Positions 42,743-51,532 are shown, counted from the first letter of the stretch. The stretch is 64,000 bases of DNA from Fimbriimonas ginsengisoli Gsoil 348 (GCF_000724625.1 NZ_CP007139.1:1364001-1428000), one strand, 5' to 3'. Notes: generated from the letters alone by a model not told the origin. Numbers and translations: made by a program.

Positions 42743-43780
42743 ATGCGAAAGTCTGGCTTTTTCTTCTTCGTCTCGCTGGCAGCGGCTTCCCTTGCCGGAT
42801 GCGGCGGAAGCGGTTCCTCGGGTCAGCCCCAGCCCCCCTCCGAGGTCTTCGGCTCCTCCGAGTCGGGATTGGTCAACGGCGACCTAACCACCGCTCGGTT
42901 CAGCAATCCGGTCAACGTGGCGGCGGCGCCCGATGGCACGGTCTATGTCTGCGACTTCGACAACGACGCCGTTCGCAAGATCTCCCCGACCGGAATCGTC
43001 TCCACCCTGACGACCCAAGCCAACTTCAGCACCCCTTTTGGGATCGCTTTGACCTCTACCGGCCGCCTCTTCGTCGAAACCGACCGAAACGACACCGGCC
43101 AGAAGGACGCCACCACCGGTACGGTTTGGGAGATCAACACCACGACCGGCGTGCCGACCGTCGTCGCTCGTAACCTGGGCCGACCGCGTGGCCTGACCGC
43201 CCTCGCCGACGGCCGACTTGCTTGCGGAGACCTCGGGAACAGCACGGTCTACCTGCTCGACCCCGCGACGGGCGCCAAGACTTTCCTCGCGGGCAAGACC
43301 GGCACCCCCGGGTTCGCCAACGGCAACGGCGTGAATGCTCAGTTCGACCGTCCGTACGGCATCGCGGTCATGCATGACGGAAGCCTGCTCGTCGCCGATC
43401 AAAACAACAATCGGCTCCGCCGCGTCACCCTCACCGGGGACGTCACCACATTCGCCGGCACCGGAGCCGCGGGAGCCCTGAACACCGCCGTCGCTAACGC
43501 GACGTTCAACCATCCGCAGGGCGTCACGATCGCCCCGAACGGCACGATCTATCTCACCGACAACGGCAACCACCTCATCCGCCGCATCTCGAACGGCCAA
43601 GTCTCCACCTTCGCCGGCAACGGCGTTGCCGGCTTCGCCGACGGCGTCGGCGCCGCCGCCGAGTTCTTCGGGATCGAAGGCCTGAATATCTCCCCGAACG
43701 GCCAAACCCTATGGGTCGCCGACGGCAATAACGGCGACGGCGGCCCCTTCAACCACGTCCGCCGGTTCGCGACGAGGTAG
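42743..43780 (+). CDS. NHL-repeat lipoprotein
   Basis: I place the start at ATG 42743; the upstream open frame carries unrelated sequence. 345 residues. A signal peptide with lipobox S-L-A-G-C (about 15-19) is followed by a low-complexity Gly/Ser linker. A beta-propeller made of NHL-type repeats follows, each with the pattern 'G-x-V-x-V-A-D-x-x-N-x-x-x-R-x-I/V' (examples V-Y-V-C-D-F-D-N-D-A-V-R-K-I, L-V-A-D-Q-N-N-N-R-L-R-R-V, L-T-D-N-G-N-H-L-I-R-R-I). Binding partner unknown; surface or periplasmic. Confidence 0.9.
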   Translation: MRKSGFFFFVSLAAASLAGCGGSGSSGQPQPPSEVFGSSESGLVNGDLTTARFSNPVNVAAAPDGTVYVCDFDNDAVRKISPTGIVSTLTTQANFSTPFGIALTSTGRLFVETDRNDTGQKDATTGTVWEINTTTGVPTVVARNLGRPRGLTALADGRLACGDLGNSTVYLLDPATGAKTFLAGKTGTPGFANGNGVNAQFDRPYGIAVMHDGSLLVADQNNNRLRRVTLTGDVTTFAGTGAAGALNTAVANATFNHPQGVTIAPNGTIYLTDNGNHLIRRISNGQVSTFAGNGVAGFADGVGAAAEFFGIEGLNISPNGQTLWVADGNNGDGGPFNHVRRFATR

Positions 43781-43787
43781 GTGTGAA

Positions 43788-43850
43788 GGCGTTAGGCGTT
43801 GGGCGCTGGGCGTTGTTGGACCCGACGCCCAACGCCTAACGCCCAACGCC
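43788..43850. repeat. Palindrome of iterated GGCGTT(A/G) units
   Basis: A run of GGCGTTAGGCGTTGGGCG type units followed by its inverted copy forms a long hairpin just after the NHL gene. It probably serves as terminator; the same unit is iterated at 61971-61992 without an inverted partner. Confidence 0.75.
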
Positions 43851-43906
43851 GGGCCTCCCTTGTGATAACATCGCATCGCCACTCGCTTCGGAAGGACGGC
43901 TTGACG

Positions 43907-44932
43907 ATGATTAAGAGAAATTCGCTTCAGTTTCTGGCACTCGGAACAGTGCTCGTTTTTGCGGTTGGCTGTGGAGACAAAGGCGCCGCCACTGCCGAAG
44001 GGACCACGACCGGCTCAACCACTCCGCCGGCCACCACCGACAACAAAACCGGGAAAACCCTTCACCTCGCCTTTGTAACCAACAACTCGTCCGACTTTTG
44101 GACGATCGCCCGGAAGGGAACGGAAAAAGCCGACAAGGAACTATCCGACGTCGAAGTCGATTTCAAAATGCCGTCCGATGGCACCGCCGCTACTCAGACG
44201 CAGATCTTGGACGACCTCGTCACCAAAGGCGAAGACGGCATCGCCGTCAGCCCGGTCGACCCCAAGAATGAAACCGCCGAGCTAGACAAAGTGGCCGGCT
44301 CTACCCTGGTCTTCACCCAAGACAGCGACGCGCCGGAAAGCAAGCGAACCTGTTACGTAGGAACCGATAACGTCGCCGCTGGTCGAATGGCGGCCGATGA
44401 AGTGAAGAAGGCGCTGCCGGGCGGCGGCAAGATCATGGTATTCGTCGGCAAGAGCGACGCGCAAAACGCCAAAGAGCGATTCCAAGGACTGAGCGACGCG
44501 CTCAAGGGCTCCAACATCCAAATCCTCGGCCTGCTCACCGACGACACCGACCGGGTCCGCGCAAAGGCGAACGTGTCCGACACGCTCGTCAAAACCCCGG
44601 ACGTGGCTGGACTCGTCGGCCTCTGGAGCTACAACGGACCGGCGATCCTAAGCGCGGTCAAAGATGCCAACAAGACCGGCAAGGTCAAGATCATCGCCTT
44701 CGACGAAGAAGCAGACACGCTCGCCGGCGTAAAAGACGGCTCGATCGACGCTACCATCGTCCAGCAGCCGTTCGAATTCGGCTACCAAGCGATCACGATG
44801 ATGGCCAAGTATCTGAAGGGCGACAAGTCTGTCGTCCCCGCCGAGAAGAAGATCATCGTCCCAACGCAAGCGATCCACAAAGACTCCGTCGAGGCATTCT
44901 CCAAGAAGCTCGCCGAGCTAAAGGGTAAGTAA
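43907..44932 (+). CDS. Sugar ABC transporter binding lipoprotein
   Basis: The start ATG 43907 follows a GGAAGGACGG ribosome-binding stretch; the open frame upstream is spurious. 341 residues. Signal peptide with lipobox A-V-G-C, Thr/Pro-rich linker, and a type I periplasmic binding fold of the RbsB kind ('L-H-L-A-F-V-T-N-N-S-S-D-F-W-T-I', 'V-G-T-D-N-V-A-A-G-R-M'). The ligand is an unknown sugar, perhaps ribose-like or a pentose. A strong terminator follows, then a separate ATPase/permease pair, so this gene is probably transcribed more highly. Confidence 0.9.
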   Translation: MIKRNSLQFLALGTVLVFAVGCGDKGAATAEGTTTGSTTPPATTDNKTGKTLHLAFVTNNSSDFWTIARKGTEKADKELSDVEVDFKMPSDGTAATQTQILDDLVTKGEDGIAVSPVDPKNETAELDKVAGSTLVFTQDSDAPESKRTCYVGTDNVAAGRMAADEVKKALPGGGKIMVFVGKSDAQNAKERFQGLSDALKGSNIQILGLLTDDTDRVRAKANVSDTLVKTPDVAGLVGLWSYNGPAILSAVKDANKTGKVKIIAFDEEADTLAGVKDGSIDATIVQQPFEFGYQAITMMAKYLKGDKSVVPAEKKIIVPTQAIHKDSVEAFSKKLAELKGK

Positions 44933-44943
44933 AATCTTGGGCG

Positions 44944-44977
44944 AGTGTTTGCCAATCGTCGATTGGCAAACACTTTT
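44944..44977 (+). terminator. Strong terminator after sugar-binding protein gene
   Basis: A 14-bp perfect stem (44944-44957 with 44961-44974), GTC loop, and TTTT at the end. It sits between the binding-protein gene and its ATPase gene, 201 bp apart. Confidence 0.9.
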
Positions 44978-45021
44978 ACGATCTACTCAACCTCTGACTA
45001 GGGATTTATTCCGGTCGAAGG

Positions 45022-45053
45022 CTTGAATCGCGGCTGAAGCCACGGGCTACGGG
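45022..45053. repeat. 32-nt dispersed repeat, inverted copy of 6673-6704
   Basis: CTTGAATCGCGGCTGAAG... matches the reverse complement of 6673-6704 at 30 of 32 positions. It lies between terminator and ATPase gene. Confidence 0.85.
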
Positions 45054-45133
45054 ACGAAGCATCGGTCCGAGGACGCCCAAGCCGTTCATAAACTCTCCTG
45101 CCACAAGGACGTGCGGGGCACCTGCATCACGAC

Positions 45134-46636
45134 ATGACCACGTCCACCCCAATCCTTGAAGTTCGCGGGATCGTTAAGCGATACCCAGGCGTCACCGCCT
45201 TGGGGGGCGTCTCCTTGTCGATTCATTCGGGCGAGGTAGTAGCCGTCATCGGAGAAAACGGAGCGGGAAAGTCGACGCTGATGAAGGTGCTCGGCGGGAT
45301 CGTTCGGCCGGACGAGGGTGAGATCCTGCACGATGGGAAGCCGGTTCAAATCGACTCCGTCAATCGGTCGGTGGAACTCGGAATCGGATTCATCCACCAG
45401 GAATTGAATCCCCTCGACAACCTCGACGTCGCCGGCAACGTGTTCCTCGGGCGCGAGCCCTCGAAGTGGGGGCTGATCGACTACCGCAAGATGCACGCGG
45501 ACACCGCGCGCCTCCTCGAGCAGCTTGCATTACCGATCTCCGTCGACACACCCTTGACCCGGCTGTCTCTCGCCCAACGGCAGATGGTCGAGATCGCCAA
45601 AGCGCTTTCGCTGAACGCGCGCGTCCTGATCATGGACGAGCCCACATCCAGCCTCACCCTCTCGGAGACCGCGCGGCTCCTCCAAGTCGTGCGCGACCTA
45701 CGCGAGAAAGGGGTCGGCGTCGTTTACATCTCACACCGGCTCGGTGAAGTTACAGAGGTCGCCGACCGGGTAGTGGCGCTTAAAGACGGGCAAAACGCGG
45801 GGGCTCTGGCCCGAGACGAGATCGACCACGACCGTATGGTCCGCCTGATGGTGGGTCGCGATCTCGAACGGATGACGCTCCCTTCTTACGGCACAAGCGG
45901 AGACGTACGGTTGTCGGTTCAGGGCTTGCGCACGAATCGCTATCCTTCCAAAGAGGTTTCGTTTGAAGTCCGGGCCGGTGAGATTTTCTGCCTCGCCGGA
46001 CTCGTGGGAGCCGGCAGGTCGGAAGTGGTGCAGACGATTTTCGGCGCCGACCCTGCCCTCAACGGCGTCATCTCGATCGACGGCGCGCCCGTGCGATCCG
46101 GCAACCTTCGAGAGGCGATCGCCGCCGGTATCGGCCTCGTCCCGGAAGACCGCCGGGAGGTCGGGCTCCTCGTCGACTGGAACATCCGCGAGAACATGAC
46201 ACTGCCGAACCTCCGGGATTTTTCCAGCAAAGGATTGGTTCAGCGCGGAGCGGAAGAAGTGGCGGCGGCGGCCCAGTCGAAAGCGCTGGCGGTGAAATCC
46301 CCCTCAACTCAGGTCAGGTGCGCGAACTTGAGTGGCGGCAACCAGCAGAAAGTCGTTTTAGGAAAGTGGTTGCTCAGCAAACCGAAGTTGTTGATCCTCG
46401 ACGAACCGACCCGGGGGGTCGATGTCGGCGCGAAGGCGGAGATCTATGAGATCATGCGCAGGCTGACGAATGAAGGGGTCGCGGTGCTAATGGTGAGCAG
46501 CGACATGGAAGAGGTGCTCGGGGTCAGCGACCGAATCGGCGTGATGCACGAGGGCTCGCTGTCCGGCACCCTCACGCGCGCTGAAGCGACCGAAGAAAAG
46601 ATAATGCGGCTTGCCGTCGGGCGGAATGACGAATGA
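45134..46636 (+). CDS. Sugar ABC transporter ATPase (RbsA-like)
   Basis: 500 residues with two ABC domains. Walker A of the first is I-G-E-N-G-A-G-K-S-T; its Walker B region is L-I-M-D-E-P-T-S-S-L. The second has the degenerate G-L-V-G-A-G-R-S-E, then L-S-G-G-N-Q-Q-K-V and L-I-L-D-E-P-T-R-G-V-D, as in RbsA/MglA. It partners the permease that overlaps its stop (ATGA) and the binding protein upstream. It is a distinct paralogue of the YtfR-like ATPase at 25949-27457. Confidence 0.93.
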   Translation: MTTSTPILEVRGIVKRYPGVTALGGVSLSIHSGEVVAVIGENGAGKSTLMKVLGGIVRPDEGEILHDGKPVQIDSVNRSVELGIGFIHQELNPLDNLDVAGNVFLGREPSKWGLIDYRKMHADTARLLEQLALPISVDTPLTRLSLAQRQMVEIAKALSLNARVLIMDEPTSSLTLSETARLLQVVRDLREKGVGVVYISHRLGEVTEVADRVVALKDGQNAGALARDEIDHDRMVRLMVGRDLERMTLPSYGTSGDVRLSVQGLRTNRYPSKEVSFEVRAGEIFCLAGLVGAGRSEVVQTIFGADPALNGVISIDGAPVRSGNLREAIAAGIGLVPEDRREVGLLVDWNIRENMTLPNLRDFSSKGLVQRGAEEVAAAAQSKALAVKSPSTQVRCANLSGGNQQKVVLGKWLLSKPKLLILDEPTRGVDVGAKAEIYEIMRRLTNEGVAVLMVSSDMEEVLGVSDRIGVMHEGSLSGTLTRAEATEEKIMRLAVGRNDE

Positions 46637-47598
46637 AAGGATTGATTCGAAAAGAGACCGGGATCTTTGTGCTTCTCGTGGTGCTGTGCCTCGTCACCGC
46701 GCTCAAGGAGCCTCGTTTTCTAAGCGCACAAAACCTGGTCAATACCAGCCGCCTTATCGGCCTCTACGGCATCTTTAGCATCGGCGCCGGACTGGTCATC
46801 ATCACCGGCGGCATCGATCTTTCGGTCGGATCGATGTTCGCGCTCCTCGGCGTCTTGCTAGCGATGTGGCTCAGCGAGAAACACTGGTCGCCGATGCTCG
46901 CGATTGCCGCCGTCCTTGCGCTCGGCACGGCCCTAGGCACCTTCCACGCGTTCCTCATCACCAAGCTGCGCATGCAGCCGTTCATCGTAACCCTATGCGG
47001 GCTGCTCTTCTACCGAGGCATGGCGCGATTTATCGCCAACGATGAAACGAAAGGGTTCGGAGGCGCGCAAGGATTCGAATCTCTGCAGAAGTTCGCGACC
47101 GGAAGCCTGTTCGGCCTCCCGATGCCGGTCGTCATTCTGCTCGTGGTTAGCCTCATCATGGGGGTCTTGCTGCACCGGTCGGTTTGGGGCCGGCACCTGT
47201 TCGCGGCCGGACGAAACGAAGAAGCTGCCCGCTACTCCGGTATCAACACGGTCCGGGTGATCGGCAGCACCTATGTCATCGGAGGCTTTTTGGCCGCGAT
47301 CGCCGGCATCCTCATCGCGTTCTACACGAACTCGATTTCTCCGTCCGGACACGGCAACTTCTACGAGCTTTACGGCATCGCCGCCGCCGTCCTCGGCGGC
47401 TGCAGCCTCCGAGGAGGCGAAGGGTCGATCGTGGGCATCCTCCTCGGCACGATCCTGCTGCAGGTGCTCCGTAACTTAGTGATCTTCCTCAACATCCCTA
47501 GTTCGCTCGAGTTCGCCGTCATCGGCGCCGTCATCCTCATCGGCGTTCTCGCCGACCAAACCCTCTCCCGCCGCGCCGCCCTCCGCCGAACGACGTAA
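46633..47598 (+). CDS. Sugar ABC transporter permease (RbsC-like)
   Basis: 321 residues, about 8-10 membrane segments. 'L-V-I-I-T-G-G-I-D-L-S-V-G-S' near residue 53 and 'A-A-A-V-L-G-G-C-S-L-R-G-G-E-G-S' near 250 are the family signatures. It starts inside the ATPase stop (ATGA overlap). Unlike the ytf-like operon, only one permease gene is present, so it should form a homodimer. It is followed directly by a composite repeat element (47599-47704). Confidence 0.93.
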   Translation: MKGLIRKETGIFVLLVVLCLVTALKEPRFLSAQNLVNTSRLIGLYGIFSIGAGLVIITGGIDLSVGSMFALLGVLLAMWLSEKHWSPMLAIAAVLALGTALGTFHAFLITKLRMQPFIVTLCGLLFYRGMARFIANDETKGFGGAQGFESLQKFATGSLFGLPMPVVILLVVSLIMGVLLHRSVWGRHLFAAGRNEEAARYSGINTVRVIGSTYVIGGFLAAIAGILIAFYTNSISPSGHGNFYELYGIAAAVLGGCSLRGGEGSIVGILLGTILLQVLRNLVIFLNIPSSLEFAVIGAVILIGVLADQTLSRRAALRRTT

Positions 47599-47704
47599 GT
47601 GGCGCTGGCATCTTGCCAGTGGGTCCCAAGGGCATCCCTGCCCTTGGACCGTTCACACGACCTGGCTGGTCGCGATACACACGGGCTGGAAGCCCGTGCC
47701 ACGA
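47599..47704. repeat. Composite multi-hairpin element, copy 2
   Basis: GTGGC at 47599 to GCCACG at 47704, four hairpins: CGCTGGCA/TGCCAGTG, CCAAGGGC/GCCCTTGG, CGACC/GGTCG and CACGGGCT/AGCCCGTG. Compared with 30990-31093, stem sequences differ but pairs are kept, including T-A to C-G and G-C to A-T swaps on both sides. It lies between the permease and an oxidoreductase gene. Confidence 0.85.
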
Positions 47705-47722
47705 GGGAGTAACCTCTATCTC

Positions 47723-48835
47723 ATGCGAATCGGAGTGATTGGGTGGGGGTTGAGGAAAGGGGTGGCGCAGCTCGCGCATCGGCCCGAAGAGGGGCGGGAG
47801 CTCGTGGTGCTCGCCGACCCGAGCGAGGAGGCCCGCCGCGCTTTTCACGCCTACTCCGGCGGCGAAACCGTGGAAACCGTCGCCGAGATGCTGGAGAAAA
47901 ACCTCGACGCCGCCTTCGTTCTCTCCCCCGACTGGCTGCATGAAGAGCATGCCGTCGCCTGCCTCGAAGCCGGGGTGCCGATCTATCTCGAAAAGCCGAT
48001 GGCGATCTCCGTAGAAGGATGCGACCGCGTCCTCGAAACCTCCCGCCGAACGGGGGTCAAGCTGTACGTGGGCCATAACATGCGGCAATTCGCCGTGGTC
48101 CGCAAGATGAAGGAGTGGATCGACGCCGGGCGGATCGGCGAAGTCAAAGCGGCCTGGTGCCGCCACTTCGTCAGCTACGGCGGCGAGGCGTATTTCCGCG
48201 ACTGGCATGCCGACCGGTCGAAATCGACCGGTCTGCTCCTCCAGAAGGGAGCCCACGACATCGATATCCTCCATTGGCTCTGCGGCGGATTCTCAAAGCG
48301 GGTGACCGCCATGGGGGCGTTAAGCGTCTACGGCGATATCCAGGAGCGGCAAGAACCCGGGGAGACGGTGAAAGTCGCCTTCGAAAAGACCTGGCCGCCC
48401 CAATCGCTGACCAAGCTCTACCCGGTCGTGGACGTAGAGGACGTGAGCATGATGCTAATGGAGCTCGACAACGGCGTGCTCGCCAGCTACCAGCACTGCA
48501 TGTTCTCTCCCGACGCCTGGCGCAATTACACCGTAATCGGCACCCACGGCCGGATCGAGAATTTCGGCGACGCCCCAGGCCAAGCCGTGGTCCGCCTCTG
48601 GAATCAATCGCACCACTACTCGCCGGAAGGTGACGACCAGTACGCCGTCCCCACCGCCTCGGGCGACGGCCATGGCGGCGCCGATGGGCGCACGGTGGAC
48701 GAGTTCTTCCGATTTCTCCAACACGGCTGCGCAACCGACGCCACCCCCGAAGCCGCCCGAATGGCCGTCGCCGCCGGAGTCGCCGCCACCGAATCGCTCC
48801 GAAACGGCAGCGTGCCGATAGAAGTTGCCTCCTGA
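47723..48835 (+). CDS. Gfo/Idh/MocA-family oxidoreductase, second copy
   Basis: The start ATG 47723 gives the canonical N-terminal strand M-R-I-G-V-I-G-W-G (residues 1-9); the open frame upstream enters the repeat. 370 residues. It has the cofactor/substrate motif I-Y-L-E-K-P-M-A near residue 90 and L-L-Q-K-G-A-H-D-I-D-I-L-H near 175 with the family's catalytic-site Asp/His. It is only distantly like the copy at 20963-22198. Next to a sugar importer it may oxidise the imported sugar; that is inference. Confidence 0.9.
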   Translation: MRIGVIGWGLRKGVAQLAHRPEEGRELVVLADPSEEARRAFHAYSGGETVETVAEMLEKNLDAAFVLSPDWLHEEHAVACLEAGVPIYLEKPMAISVEGCDRVLETSRRTGVKLYVGHNMRQFAVVRKMKEWIDAGRIGEVKAAWCRHFVSYGGEAYFRDWHADRSKSTGLLLQKGAHDIDILHWLCGGFSKRVTAMGALSVYGDIQERQEPGETVKVAFEKTWPPQSLTKLYPVVDVEDVSMMLMELDNGVLASYQHCMFSPDAWRNYTVIGTHGRIENFGDAPGQAVVRLWNQSHHYSPEGDDQYAVPTASGDGHGGADGRTVDEFFRFLQHGCATDATPEAARMAVAAGVAATESLRNGSVPIEVAS

Positions 48836-48884
48836 ATCCTTACGGACCGCAGAGCTCCAGCTCTGCCCGAGAGGCGCAACGCGG

Positions 48885-49487
48885 TTACACGGCCCGGCCG
48901 CAGGCGACGACGTTCCCCACCGACTCTCCCAGACAGGGAGTCATGCGGAACGCATACGTCCCACGCAGTGCCTCGTCTAGCGGCGCTTCCGCGTGCAAAG
49001 TAACGTCCGTCGGCTCTGCCGCCGCGAGCGCGAGAACGTCCTCGATCACCCCGTCTTCGAAACGAAACACATCTTTGACGAGGCAGTTGCTCGGCATCTT
49101 CCGATTGGAGAAGAGCACCGTCCCCTGCACGTCGATCAAAAGAACCCAGTCGGCGAGGCTAGCCAAGATGGCGTCGGAAAGCGAAGCGGCGATCGAACCG
49201 GTGCCGACCGCGTGCTGGATCATGTGTTCGTTCACCAGCTTTAGGCACTCGTTGACGTATCGGAGGTTGTCCACCGCCGCGCGGGCCCGCTCCTGGGTGT
49301 ATTTGGCGACCACCTCCGTCCGGCTGGCGGCCTGGTACTTGGCCAAGATCCGCCGCCAGTACGTGCCCACGGTATCCGGACTGATGCCGAGACGGACGGC
49401 AATTTCCTTATCTGTAAGGCCGCCCGCCGCTAGAACCAACACTTGCTCCTCCCGCTTCGGAGCTTCGCCCGACACGTTCCCGGTCAT
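48885..49487 (-). CDS. LuxR-type HTH protein with C-terminal PAS-like domain
   Basis: 200 residues. The helix-turn-helix is at the N-terminus (about 10-68; L-T-D-K-E-I-A-V-R-L-G-I-S-P-D-T-V-G-T-Y-W-R-R-I), which is LuxR/FixJ type. A linker helix leads to a C-terminal PAS-like fold (about 105-195; 'A-D-W-V-L-L-I-D-V-Q-G-T-V-L-F-S-N-R'). Most LuxR proteins have the HTH at the C-terminus, so the order is reversed here. It may sense a small ligand. No adjacent sensor kinase. Confidence 0.82.
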   Translation of the reverse strand: MTGNVSGEAPKREEQVLVLAAGGLTDKEIAVRLGISPDTVGTYWRRILAKYQAASRTEVVAKYTQERARAAVDNLRYVNECLKLVNEHMIQHAVGTGSIAASLSDAILASLADWVLLIDVQGTVLFSNRKMPSNCLVKDVFRFEDGVIEDVLALAAAEPTDVTLHAEAPLDEALRGTYAFRMTPCLGESVGNVVACGRAV

Positions 49488-49577
49488 GTTCTTAGTCTAC
49501 GCAGTTGCGGCAAGGAGAAGTGTAGTGTTCATCCGCCGTTCGCTCACCCTCGAAAGCGGCCACAACGTCCTAGCGCC

Positions 49578-50096
49578 CTACGAGGCAAGGTTGGCGGGGC
49601 GGGCCGTCTTTGCCGATAGAAATCCTCGCAGTTGCGCCGGCGACACGATGACGACGTTCACATTTGCGAGGCGGACAAACTCCTCGAACGAGACTTCCGA
49701 CAGCTCGCCCGTCTCCCTTAGCTCCTCGTACATCGCCTTAAGCGCCTGAACCTGAGTCGGAAGCTCGGCAAAGGCATCGACCCAGACGCCCGGTTTGCCG
49801 TCGCTACTCTCGTACCCGATCGCCACCACGTACGTTTCCGCCGGGCACTCTTCTTCGAGTTCGGTCAACCCTTCGATCGACCAAACCCCCTCGAATGTCT
49901 CGAGCCCCGCCTCCTTCAGCCGCTTTCGCGCTTCTTCCGGCGGGAAAGGAGCCACCGCGGCAACGACGGTTCGGGCCGTCGAGCTGCTGGCCGTCACCAG
50001 TGCCCCGGAAGGATGACGCGCAACAAACGCCTCCCGCGCGCCCAACACCCGCTTGGCGGCGGCAGCAAACTGTTCAAACGGCACTTGCAGAGTCAT
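49578..50096 (-). CDS. Protein of unknown function
   Basis: I place the start at ATG 50096 (172 residues); the frame is open to 50135. It is a soluble alpha/beta protein without signal peptide, with Ala-rich N-terminus, a central 'T-Y-V-V-A-I-G-Y-E-S-S-D-G-K' strand-turn and a C-terminal helical region rich in Glu. I recognise no family. It lies 54 bp downstream of, and in the same direction as, the transglutaminase-like gene... the order on the minus strand being transglutaminase gene last, so co-transcription with it is possible. Confidence 0.6.
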   Translation of the reverse strand: MTLQVPFEQFAAAAKRVLGAREAFVARHPSGALVTASSSTARTVVAAVAPFPPEEARKRLKEAGLETFEGVWSIEGLTELEEECPAETYVVAIGYESSDGKPGVWVDAFAELPTQVQALKAMYEELRETGELSEVSFEEFVRLANVNVVIVSPAQLRGFLSAKTARPANLAS

Positions 50097-50150
50097 CGCG
50101 TAGGTTACGACTGTAGCACGCGGACCGGTGCGCATCGGCGCAGATGTCGA

Positions 50151-51437
50151 TTAGCGGACGTCGTATAGCAGGAGTCCGTGCCAGTAGCTCTTGCCGCCGA
50201 ACTGGGCGCACACGCAGACCTTGCCTTGGGGCACGGTGCCACGGCCAAAGAACCAATCGCCGTTCCGCTGCAGGTGAACGACCGGTTGGTCGTTGCAAAT
50301 GAGCCCGGCACTGTCCGCACCTGGAATCCGGATCCGGAAGGTAACCGGTTCGTCGGCTTTCAACTCGCCGGCGATCGGTTCCGAAAGCTCAGATCGGCTC
50401 TCGCCGAAGATTTTGTAAATGGTCGGCAATTTCGGGCTAGCCGTATTCAATCCGATCGGATAACTGGCGACGATGCGCTCCTTTCCTTTACTATCCATCC
50501 ACCAAATGTTCAGGCAGGAGGGTCCCGCGGGCGGAGCGATCCAGACGACGAGGTCCTTCCCGTCGGATTGGCTCAGAGTGGATCTATTCACCGTACTGCC
50601 TTCGGAAGTCAGTTGAGACCACGCTCCCACACTCCCGAAGCCCTTGAAAACGAGGCGTTTGAAGGGACCGGAGTCGCTCATCGCGGGTTGCAGAGCGGCG
50701 GGATCGAGACCCGTGCGAGACGCGATCGGATAAACGATCGGCAGGCCGGCGAGAGCCGTTGCGACCGGAAGGTGATCCACCAAGCCGTATTTGGACTCAT
50801 CGGGGATGTATCGGGTCGCAAATGCTCCAGGCTCCGGGAGAAAGAACTCCTCGTTGATTCTCGCGCGGTCGGTGAGTTTTCCGTTCGTGATGCTGCGCGT
50901 ACATGCGGCCGTGCAATCAAGCAGGCCGGTCGCATCGCCGATCTTTACCGTGTTCCAGACGTGGCTTACCAGCCACTGTCCCTTAACAAACTGCTTCGAA
51001 TCGGAAATGAAGATTTCGGCTGGAGGTTGGAGCGACCGTATGACGCCCCCGACCTCGTGGATCGTCAATCCCATCTCCTTGCCAACGGCGTGGAAGAGTC
51101 TGGCGAAACCACCACAGTCGGAACGAAGGGTCGCCGCCAACACTGCAGGGTCGCGTTCAAAAGACCTCTTGGCGACCGCGTCGTCGTCATAAGCCATGTG
51201 CCCGGCAATCCAGTCGAAGAGCGCGCGAGCCCTCTCCAACTCCCCGTTCGATATCGAGTTTAGGGCCGAAGCAATGTCTCTGACCGAAGATCCCGGAGGA
51301 ACCTGAAGCTGAGCAACCTTTTCATCCAGCGCAGCGAAAAGCGAGGGGTCTTTGATCCACGTGGTTCCAGGCAGCGCCCGGGGTGCGTCCGCAACGGGAG
51401 ACAGTATGGTGAGGAGCAGCGCGAGCGCGGGGGACAT
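50151..51437 (-). CDS. Secreted transglutaminase-like protein
   Basis: I place the start at ATG 51437, directly before a signal peptide (about 1-18); the longer frame runs through a repeat. 428 residues. A kyphoscoliosis-type transglutaminase core is visible: R-S-D-C-G-G-F-A-R-L-F (Cys), V-S-H-V-W-N-T-V (His) and G-L-L-D-C-T (Asp), in the right order and spacing. A beta-rich C-terminus (about 210-428) follows. Family members are peptidases or cross-linking enzymes. Acting on the periplasm or outside is inferred from the signal peptide. Confidence 0.8.
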   Translation of the reverse strand: MSPALALLLTILSPVADAPRALPGTTWIKDPSLFAALDEKVAQLQVPPGSSVRDIASALNSISNGELERARALFDWIAGHMAYDDDAVAKRSFERDPAVLAATLRSDCGGFARLFHAVGKEMGLTIHEVGGVIRSLQPPAEIFISDSKQFVKGQWLVSHVWNTVKIGDATGLLDCTAACTRSITNGKLTDRARINEEFFLPEPGAFATRYIPDESKYGLVDHLPVATALAGLPIVYPIASRTGLDPAALQPAMSDSGPFKRLVFKGFGSVGAWSQLTSEGSTVNRSTLSQSDGKDLVVWIAPPAGPSCLNIWWMDSKGKERIVASYPIGLNTASPKLPTIYKIFGESRSELSEPIAGELKADEPVTFRIRIPGADSAGLICNDQPVVHLQRNGDWFFGRGTVPQGKVCVCAQFGGKSYWHGLLLYDVR

Positions 51438-51532
51438 GGGGGTATCCAATCCTACACCAGATCGGAACGCTTGCAAACCGCTTCCCTCGCCTGAATCAGG
51501 TCGAGAAGCACCATCGGCCGTACCCCCGTAGT

